In this document: piece by piece, positions 1-5,291 of the stretch
Numbering within the stretch: position 1 is the stretch's first letter
Layout of the letters: every line of letters begins with the position of its first letter
NCBI GenBank assembly: GCA_002297865.1
Contig: DBKX01000223.1
Coordinates: 4,111-14,006, forward strand
Source: Lachnoclostridium sp. UBA739
GTDB taxonomy: Bacteria; Bacillota_A; Clostridia; Lachnospirales; Lachnospiraceae
Direction: 5' to 3'
Length of the DNA stretch: 9,896 nt
The notes under the pieces: model-generated
Seen by the model: only the letters and a program-made list of their open reading frames with translations
Database searches by the model: none
Told to the model about the DNA's origin: nothing
Translations under genes and position numbers: made by a program

Positions 1-684
1 TCCTTTCTTGCACTAGAAATGAATACAGGGGTATCGGCTGCGCAGTTTGCTGCAATTCCTGTATCCATTATACTTGGGATTGCAGTTGGATTCTTGGCGG
101 CAGTAGTGTTGGGAGCCGTATTTGATAGATGTAGTCTTACCTTAGTTCAAAAATTGCTAGTAGTTCTAAGTGTTTCATTTTTTATGATTGAGTTAGAAAA
201 CCGTTTGAAAGGAATTGTTCCTATCTCTGGATTGCTGGCAATTATGAGTATAGGTTTAACGCTCTATCAGAAGAAACCTGAACTAGCCAAAGAGTTATCA
301 GGTAAGTATAGTGAAATATGGACAGCAGGAGAAATACTTTTATTTGTATTAGTAGGTGTAGCAGTTGACTTAAAATATGTGAAAGTGGCAGGTATCATGG
401 CAGTTTTACTTGTGGCAGGAGCATTAATCTTCCGAATGATAGGTGTATTCGTTTGTGTACTTGGCACAGATTTGGACAGAAAAGAAAGACTATTCTGTAT
501 GATTGCGTATACCCCAAAGGCTACGGTACAAGCAGCCATAGGAACTACTCCACTTGCCCTGGGGCTGGCTTGTGGTAAAACTGTTTTGACTGTCGCAATC
601 CTTTCGATTTTGCTTACTGCACCATTTGGGGCTATTTGCGTGGATGCTAGTTATCGGAAGCTGTTAAAGAAAGAATCAGATTAG
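1..684 (+). CDS. Cation:proton antiporter (Na+/H+ or K+/H+ exchanger family), C-terminal part, 5' truncated by window edge
   Basis: The reading frame is open from base 1, so the gene begins outside the window; the ATG at 19 is probably internal, because the six codons before it continue the same hydrophobic protein. The visible 227 residues are mostly membrane helices: about 14-41, 50-63, 71-89, 108-124, 128-155 and 193-212, numbered from base 1. Two stretches resemble the monovalent cation:proton antiporter fold: a helix reading LLFVLVGVAVDL (113-124) and the motif TPKATVQAAIG (171-181), which sits where NhaP/Kef-type exchangers have a conserved charged, broken helix. The protein ends in a short basic tail (YRKLLKKESD). 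By family it would exchange Na+ or K+ for H+ across the cytoplasmic membrane for pH or salt balance; ion and direction cannot be read here. No cytoplasmic TrkA-type nucleotide-binding domain follows. It shares no operon with adhE, since a hairpin and 382 bp separate them. Confidence 0.82.
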   Translation, partial: SFLALEMNTGVSAAQFAAIPVSIILGIAVGFLAAVVLGAVFDRCSLTLVQKLLVVLSVSFFMIELENRLKGIVPISGLLAIMSIGLTLYQKKPELAKELSGKYSEIWTAGEILLFVLVGVAVDLKYVKVAGIMAVLLVAGALIFRMIGVFVCVLGTDLDRKERLFCMIAYTPKATVQAAIGTTPLALGLACGKTVLTVAILSILLTAPFGAICVDASYRKLLKKESD

Positions 685-701
685 AGGGAGGGTTCCCTCT
701 A
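682..701 (+). terminator. Hairpin at the end of the antiporter gene, possible weak terminator
   Basis: A perfect 8-bp stem is formed by 682-689 (TAGAGGGA) and 694-701 (TCCCTCTA) with a 4-base loop. The left arm contains the antiporter stop codon. The following bases (ATAAAATTTCATTT) are AT-rich but lack a solid T run, so termination may be partial, or the hairpin may mainly protect the 3' end of the mRNA. Confidence 0.5.
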
Positions 702-734
702 CATAGATAAAATTTCATTTAATGCAAAACAAGG

Positions 735-752
735 TTGTTAATAATGTAACGT
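735..752. promoter_or_regulatory. Possible distal Rex operator (weak)
   Basis: The left half TTGTTAA matches the Rex consensus TTGTTAA-N4-TTAACAA perfectly, but the right half GTAACGT keeps only TAAC at the right places, giving 11 of 14 fixed positions. It lies about 180 bp upstream of the -35 box, so alone it would not block polymerase. It is listed because two better sites sit in the same intergenic region. Confidence 0.35.
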
Positions 753-776
753 AGTATAGAAAGTTTGAGAAAGTAA

Positions 777-801
777 AATTTTAACACATATCGTTAAAAT
801 T
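777..801. repeat. 25-bp perfect inverted repeat (9-bp arms), candidate operator
   Basis: The arms AATTTTAAC (777-785) and GTTAAAATT (793-801) are exact reverse complements around a 7-base spacer. The arms are AT-rich and no T run follows, so this looks more like a dimeric-protein binding site than a terminator. The regulator is unknown, and it does not have the arm order or spacing of a Rex site. Confidence 0.45.
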
Positions 802-930
802 AATACATTATATGCTGCGAATTGGTTAGTTGAGAAGTTCGTATAGTGAATTATGAGTAATTATAGAGTTGTTTTTGTGCAAAGTAACTAAATTTGTTCA
901 CGAAACAATGTCGTATTTTGTCGAAAAAGA

Positions 931-948
931 TTGTTGACTTTTTAACAA
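931..948. promoter_or_regulatory. Rex (NADH/NAD+ redox sensor) operator overlapping the adhE -35 box
   Basis: TTGTTGACTTTTTAACAA matches the established Rex operator TTGTTAA-N4-TTAACAA at 13 of the 14 fixed positions; the only change is G for A at position 6. It covers the whole -35 hexamer (934-939), so bound Rex would occlude RNA polymerase. From known Rex biology, Rex leaves DNA when NADH is high, which would turn on adhE. The rex gene itself is not in the window. Confidence 0.85.
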
Positions 949-962
949 AGATTACGTATACT
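934..962 (+). promoter_or_regulatory. adhE promoter (sigma-A/sigma-70 type)
   Basis: The -35 box TTGACT (934-939) and -10 box TATACT (957-962) are separated by exactly 17 bases, each one mismatch from consensus. Transcription should start near 969, leaving a leader of roughly 100 bases before the adhE start codon. The -35 box is embedded in a Rex operator and a second Rex-like site lies in the leader. Confidence 0.85.
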
Positions 963-994
963 ATACCCATCGAATGAAGCAAGTCACAAACAAC

Positions 995-1012
995 TTGTTA
1001 ATTAGGTAACAG
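995..1012. promoter_or_regulatory. Second Rex-like operator in the adhE leader
   Basis: TTGTTAATTAGGTAACAG matches the Rex consensus at 12 of 14 fixed positions: the left half is perfect and the right half GTAACAG differs at its first and last base. It lies about 26-43 bases after the predicted transcription start, where a bound repressor could act as a roadblock or cooperate with Rex at 931-948 (start-to-start distance 64 bp). Confidence 0.7.
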
Positions 1013-1052
1013 AAAATCGTATATTAAGACATAATAAAAATGACAGCAGAGT

Positions 1053-1057
1053 AGGAG
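1053..1057 (+). promoter_or_regulatory. Ribosome binding site of adhE
   Basis: AGGAG lies 9 bases before the ATG at 1067. This supports 1067 as the start and therefore the Lys/Glu-rich N-terminal extension that precedes the conserved part of AdhE. Confidence 0.85.
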
Positions 1058-1066
1058 AATATTACG

Positions 1067-3715
1067 ATGGCAAAAAAAGAAAAGGCAGTAGAACAAGTAG
1101 TAAAAGAAACAGAAGTAAAAGTTAGTGGTTTAGTAGATAGTGTTGATGCACTACAGTTAAGAATAAATGAAGTAAAAGAAGCACAAAGAATCTTCGCTTC
1201 TTACTCACAAGAAAAAGTGGACGAAATCTTCAAAGCAGCAGCTTTAGAAGCAAATAAGCATAGAATCTCTCTTGCAAAAATGGCAGTTGAAGAAACTGGA
1301 ATGGGTATCGTTGAAGATAAGGTTATCAAAAACCATTATGCAGCAGAGTATATTTACAACGCTTACAAAGATACAAAAACATGTGGTGTGTTAGAAGAAG
1401 ATAAATCTTTTGGAATTAAGAAAATTGCAGAACCAATTGGTTTAGTTGCAGCAGTTATCCCAACAACAAACCCAACATCAACAGCAATCTTCAAAACATT
1501 ATTAGCATTAAAGACACGTAATGGTATCATCATCAGTCCACATCCACGTGCGAAAAACTCTACAATTGCAGCAGCAAAAGTTGTATTAGAAGCAGCAGTT
1601 GCAGCAGGTGCACCAAAAGGAATCATTGGATGGATTGATGTACCAAGCATCGAATTAACAAACGAAATCATGAGCGATGCAGATATCATCTTAGCAACAG
1701 GTGGTCCTGGAATGGTTAAAGCAGCTTACTCTTCAGGAAAACCAGCTTTAGGTGTAGGTGCAGGTAACACACCAGCAATTATTGATGAAAGTGCTGATAT
1801 CTTATTAGCAGTTAACTCAGTAATTCATTCTAAAACATTCGATAACGGCATGATTTGTGCATCTGAGCAGTCTGTAATCGTACACGAAAACATCTACGAA
1901 GCAGTTAAGAAAGAATTTATTGCGAGAGGCTGTCACGTATGTACAAAAGAAGAAGCGGACAAATTAAGAGCAACTATCTTAATTAACGGTGCACTTAACG
2001 CTAAAATCGTTGGTCAGAAGCCAGTCACAATCGCAAAATTAGCTGGATTTGATGTACCTGAAAATACAAAAGTTCTTATTGGAGAAGCAGAAAGTGTTAG
2101 TATTGAGGAGCCACTTGCTCATGAAAAATTATCTCCAGTATTAACAATGTACAAAGCTGCAAGCTTCGAAGAACAAATCAAAAAGGCAGAAGTGTTAGTA
2201 GCTGATGGTGGTTATGGACACACATCTTCCTTATATATTAACCTTGGTACAGGACAAGAAAAAATCAAAGCATTTGAAGCAGCAATGAAAACTTGTCGTA
2301 TCCTTATCAATACTCCAGCAGCTCAAGGTGGTATTGGTGACATTTACAACTTCGCATTAGCTCCATCTTTAACACTAGGTTGTGGTTCTTGGGGTGGAAA
2401 CTCAGTTTCCGAAAACGTTGGTGTAAAACACTTAATCAACATTAAAACAGTAGCCGAGAGGAGAGAAAATATGCTTTGGTTTAGAGCTCCAGAAAAAGTT
2501 TATTTCAAGAAAGGCTGCTTACCAGTTGCACTTGCTGAATTAAAAAATGAAATGGATAAGAAGAAAGTATTTATCGTAACAGACTCCTTCTTATATAAAA
2601 ACGGATACACAAAAGTAGTAACCGATCAGTTAGATGAAATGGGAATCCAGCACACTACTTTCTATGAAGTAGCTCCAGACCCAACATTAGCTTGCGCTAT
2701 GGAAGGTGCAAAAGCTATGAGAGCATTTGAGCCTGATACAATCATCGCAATTGGTGGTGGTTCCGCTATGGATGCTGCAAAAATCATGTGGGTAATGTAC
2801 GAACATCCAGAAGCTGACTTCATGGATATGGCTATGAGATTTATGGATATCAGAAAGCGTGTATACAAATTCCCTAAGATGGGTGAAAAAGCATACTTTA
2901 TCGCAGTTCCAACATCTTCAGGTACAGGTTCTGAGGTAACACCATTCGCCGTTATTACAGATGAAAAAACAGGCGTAAAATATCCATTAGCTGATTATGA
3001 ATTACTTCCTAAGATGGCAATCGTAGATGCTGATATGATGATGAACCAGCCAAAAGGCTTAACAAGTGCATCTGGTATTGATGCTTTAACTCATGCACTG
3101 GAAGCATACGCATCCATCATGGCAACAGACTACACAGACGGTTTAGCATTAAAAGCCATGAAAAACATTTTCGCATATTTACCAAGTGCTTATGAAAATG
3201 GAGCAGCTGACCCAATCGCTCGTGAAAAAATGGCAGACGCTTCTACAATGGCAGGTATGTCCTTTGCGAACGCTTTCCTTGGAGTTTGCCACTCAATGGC
3301 TCATAAATTAGGTGCATTCCATCATCTGCCACATGGTGTTGCGAACGCGTTATTAATCACAGATGTTATGAGATTTAATGCAGCAAGCGTTCCTGCTAAG
3401 ATGGGTACATTCTCTCAATATCAGTATCCACACTGTCAGGATAGATACGTAGAGTGTGCAAACTTCCTTGGAATTCAAGGTAAAAATGATGATGAAAAAT
3501 TCGAAAACTTCATCAAAGCTATCGAAGAATTAAAAGAAAAAATCGGTATTAAGAAAACAATCGCTGAATATGGTGTAGATGAAAAATACTTCTTAGAAAC
3601 ATTAGATGATATGGTAGAGCAGGCATTCGATGACCAGTGTACTGGTGCGAACCCAAGATATCCATTAATGAGTGAAATGAAAGAGATGTATTTAAGAGCT
3701 TATTACGGTAAATAG
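1067..3715 (+). CDS. adhE: Bifunctional aldehyde-alcohol dehydrogenase AdhE
   Basis: This 882-residue cytoplasmic enzyme reduces acetyl-CoA to acetaldehyde and then to ethanol, consuming two NADH, the main NADH-recycling branch of ethanol fermentation. The N-terminal half (about 30-450) is a CoA-acylating aldehyde dehydrogenase: IPTTNPTSTA (131-140), ATGGPGMVKAAYSSGKP (210-226) and the catalytic Cys264 in NGMICASEQS. The C-terminal half (about 470-882) is an iron alcohol dehydrogenase: nucleotide-binding GGGSAMDAAK (563-572), SGTGSEVTPF (618-627) and metal ligands Asp672, His676, His742 and His756, which align with those of E. coli AdhE. All catalytic residues are present. Family members assemble into spirosome filaments. 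Compared with E. coli AdhE there are about 18 extra charged N-terminal residues and a shorter C-terminus, ending at YYGK. The gene is monocistronic, with its own Rex-type promoter and a terminator. Codon choice is strongly uniform (TTA Leu, GCA Ala, ACA Thr), as expected for an abundant protein. Confidence 0.98.
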   Translation: MAKKEKAVEQVVKETEVKVSGLVDSVDALQLRINEVKEAQRIFASYSQEKVDEIFKAAALEANKHRISLAKMAVEETGMGIVEDKVIKNHYAAEYIYNAYKDTKTCGVLEEDKSFGIKKIAEPIGLVAAVIPTTNPTSTAIFKTLLALKTRNGIIISPHPRAKNSTIAAAKVVLEAAVAAGAPKGIIGWIDVPSIELTNEIMSDADIILATGGPGMVKAAYSSGKPALGVGAGNTPAIIDESADILLAVNSVIHSKTFDNGMICASEQSVIVHENIYEAVKKEFIARGCHVCTKEEADKLRATILINGALNAKIVGQKPVTIAKLAGFDVPENTKVLIGEAESVSIEEPLAHEKLSPVLTMYKAASFEEQIKKAEVLVADGGYGHTSSLYINLGTGQEKIKAFEAAMKTCRILINTPAAQGGIGDIYNFALAPSLTLGCGSWGGNSVSENVGVKHLINIKTVAERRENMLWFRAPEKVYFKKGCLPVALAELKNEMDKKKVFIVTDSFLYKNGYTKVVTDQLDEMGIQHTTFYEVAPDPTLACAMEGAKAMRAFEPDTIIAIGGGSAMDAAKIMWVMYEHPEADFMDMAMRFMDIRKRVYKFPKMGEKAYFIAVPTSSGTGSEVTPFAVITDEKTGVKYPLADYELLPKMAIVDADMMMNQPKGLTSASGIDALTHALEAYASIMATDYTDGLALKAMKNIFAYLPSAYENGAADPIAREKMADASTMAGMSFANAFLGVCHSMAHKLGAFHHLPHGVANALLITDVMRFNAASVPAKMGTFSQYQYPHCQDRYVECANFLGIQGKNDDEKFENFIKAIEELKEKIGIKKTIAEYGVDEKYFLETLDDMVEQAFDDQCTGANPRYPLMSEMKEMYLRAYYGK

Positions 3716-3745
3716 AATACGTATGATTCTTAAAATATAGAAATC

Positions 3746-3788
3746 AGCCAACTGCTCCCACAGCAATAGTGGAGAGAGTTGGCTTTTT
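3746..3788 (+). terminator. Rho-independent terminator of adhE
   Basis: The outer stem AGCCAACT (3746-3753) pairs with AGTTGGCT (3777-3784). An inner stem is formed by 3755-3761 and 3769-3774 with one bulged C, closing a 7-base loop. TTTTT (3784-3788) follows at once. The hairpin begins 31 bases after the adhE stop codon. There is no matching A run on the left, so it appears to work only on the + strand. Confidence 0.93.
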
Positions 3789-4003
3789 CGTTAAATAAAT
3801 GGTAGATTTAGAATAAAAATTTGATATGTATCTAAAAAAGTACAAAAAAATTTTAAAATTAATTTTCTAAAGCTGTTAAATAAAATGTCTTTGTGACGAG
3901 AATAGAATAGAGGATATGAAACACATTTGTACGTCACGTAAGGACAAAAGTAAAAAAAAGAAAAAGAAATGAAGTTTAAATGGAAAAAAAACTTAATTTT
4001 ATG
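3789..4003. other. AT-rich intergenic spacer, no gene recognised
   Basis: The stretch is dominated by A and T runs and has no open reading frame with a usable ribosome binding site. The one compact symmetric element is TACGTCACGTA at 3930-3940, two 5-base arms around a central C. The promoter for the next gene lies just downstream. Confidence 0.6.
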
Positions 4004-4043
4004 TTAGATGGTGGTCTAATAAGTATGTTGACAGATGTCTAAT
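4004..4043. repeat. Cluster of short repeats overlapping the regulator promoter, candidate operator
   Basis: TTAGA (4004-4008) and TCTAA (4015-4019) form an inverted repeat with a 6-base spacer. GACAGATGTC (4030-4039) is a second small inverted repeat (GACA/TGTC) that includes the end of the -35 box. The hexamer TCTAAT occurs twice, at 4015-4020 and 4038-4043, 23 bases apart. Each is short and could be chance, but their concentration around a promoter for a DNA-binding protein suggests an autoregulatory site. Confidence 0.4.
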
Positions 4044-4057
4044 GAAAAGCGTATAAT
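4028..4057 (+). promoter_or_regulatory. Promoter of the regulator / peptide transporter operon
   Basis: TTGACA (4028-4033) and TATAAT (4052-4057) both match consensus perfectly with an 18-base spacer. Transcription would start around 4064, giving a leader of about 30 bases. A full-consensus promoter in front of a regulator is usually one that is held down by a repressor. Confidence 0.85.
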
Positions 4058-4092
4058 ACTGAAAACTCAAGAAAGGAAAACAAAGCATTTAG

Positions 4093-5220
4093 ATGACAAA
4101 TTGTTATTTTGTGGAACACGAAATTGATTACGTAAGAGAAACCATGGAACTTATTTTCAGAATAGTGAATGGAATGTCTTATGAATTGCTAAAAGCAGAT
4201 ATGGCAAGGCGTCTAGGAATCAAAGAGAGTGGGTGTATAGAAGAATTGCTGGATAAACTGTCTGAAGTGGAAGAAGGAATGAAACCTTATATTGATTTAT
4301 CGAATGAACGAGTCTTGTTTTACTTTAAAACGTTTACCGGAGAAGATATCTGTAGAGCAAATATCCTTTGCCAAGGTACTTCTTACATGAAAAAAGAAGA
4401 TTCTACTGAGAGACAGAAGCAGAAATTAATAAAGTACTTAAAAAAAATTGCAGAGGATGACACGCTGGAACTAATACTTACGAAAAATGATTTTCAAGCA
4501 CGTCATTATGAAGATGAAACTACGCATACTTTATTGGAACGTATGGAACAGTTAGAATGTGAGGATGCAGATAAATGGAGTATCCTATATTTACTCAATC
4601 ATGCAGAAGAATTAGTGGAGGAACTATTTGAGTTAGTAGAACCAATTACAGCGCATTTGAAAGAGTTTGAAGATGTATTAAATCCATTAATGGAACAATG
4701 CGCAGCATACTGGGATGATTATTTTCAAACAGAAACCATTCAGGTCTTAATTGGCAATTTTTACGGAGTAGCTGAAAACAGTTATGATGAAATGGTTACA
4801 TATATTAGACCTCAGATTATGAAATGTGATTATGTTCTGTTTTATGGAAATGATGAGACGATGGGGGATTATCATATCATGGAAATTGGAATTGCATTTG
4901 ATAAGAATTACAGGGCAAAGAAGTGTCGAATGACCAATGAACAGATATGTAATGGACTTAAGCTGTTATCCGACCACAGTAAGTTTGAGATTTTGAAACA
5001 AATCAATGGAACGAAAGCGTATGGACAGGAACTTGCCAGCAAGCTCAATTTGTCCACTGCGACGATATCGCATCATATGAATTCACTGATGGAGTTTGGA
5101 TTTATTACCATTGAAAAAAAGGAAAAAAAGATTTATTACACCATGAATCAAGGAGCAATACAAGACTTTATGAACCTAGCGATGGAAGAATTAATAGGTG
5201 AGAAGAACAAAGTCAGTTAG
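4093..5220 (+). CDS. ArsR-like winged-helix transcriptional regulator with long N-terminal region
   Basis: The 375-residue protein has a C-terminal winged helix-turn-helix (about 289-352): LLSDHSKFEILKQI starts it, STATISHHMNSLMEFGFI (321-338) is the recognition helix, and EKKEKKIYYTMN (341-352) is the wing. This is the ArsR-family pattern, but the Cys-Val-Cys metal-binding motif of classic ArsR sensors is absent. The first ~285 residues are acidic, mostly helical and not recognised; they may be a ligand-sensing or dimerisation part. It is far longer than a typical ArsR protein (about 100-120 residues). The ATG at 4093 is preceded directly by an in-frame TAG, so translation cannot start further upstream; the best Shine-Dalgarno (AAAGGA, 4072-4077) is a rather distant 15 bases away. 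The gene lies 71 bp before a solute-binding lipoprotein gene on the same strand, so it probably regulates that transporter and perhaps itself. The effector is unknown. Confidence 0.75.
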   Translation: MTNCYFVEHEIDYVRETMELIFRIVNGMSYELLKADMARRLGIKESGCIEELLDKLSEVEEGMKPYIDLSNERVLFYFKTFTGEDICRANILCQGTSYMKKEDSTERQKQKLIKYLKKIAEDDTLELILTKNDFQARHYEDETTHTLLERMEQLECEDADKWSILYLLNHAEELVEELFELVEPITAHLKEFEDVLNPLMEQCAAYWDDYFQTETIQVLIGNFYGVAENSYDEMVTYIRPQIMKCDYVLFYGNDETMGDYHIMEIGIAFDKNYRAKKCRMTNEQICNGLKLLSDHSKFEILKQINGTKAYGQELASKLNLSTATISHHMNSLMEFGFITIEKKEKKIYYTMNQGAIQDFMNLAMEELIGEKNKVS

Positions 5221-5280
5221 AGTATAAAATGTGTGATTTACTTCCAGAATTTTATCGGAGGTTATGAATAAAAAGAGAGA

Positions 5281-5288
5281 GAGGAAAG
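5281..5288 (+). promoter_or_regulatory. Ribosome binding site of the solute-binding lipoprotein
   Basis: GAGGAAAG ends 3 bases before the ATG at 5292, with GAGG 7 bases from the start. A stronger GGAGG lies at 5257-5261, but only 2 bases before an ATG (5264) in another frame and 30 bases from 5292, so it does not serve this start in the usual way. Confidence 0.65.
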
Positions 5289-5291
5289 CTT

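Larger units (their letters stand above)
702..930. other. AT-rich upstream region of adhE without a gene
   Basis: No credible open reading frame with a ribosome binding site is seen on either strand. The stretch holds a weak Rex-like site (735-752) and a perfect inverted repeat (777-801), both listed separately, plus a short TTGTT-N5-AACAA inverted repeat at 894-908 whose spacing does not fit Rex. The length of untranslated DNA before adhE suggests a multi-input control region. Confidence 0.6.

Noticed and set aside
894..908. TTGTT-N5-AACAA inverted repeat just upstream of the adhE promoter.
   Set aside because: The half-sites look Rex-like, but the spacing is 5 rather than the 8 bases between these pentamers in Rex operators, so the geometry is wrong.
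3893..3937. GTGACG and CGTCAC as the arms of a possible hairpin in the spacer after adhE.
   Set aside because: The stem is only 6 bp with a 33-base loop and no T run, which is weak and likely to occur by chance.
3980..4042. A 20-codon open frame (begins MEKKLNFM) covering the promoter of the regulator gene.
   Set aside because: There is no Shine-Dalgarno sequence before it and it spans the -35 box of the strong promoter, so it would not be on the main transcript.
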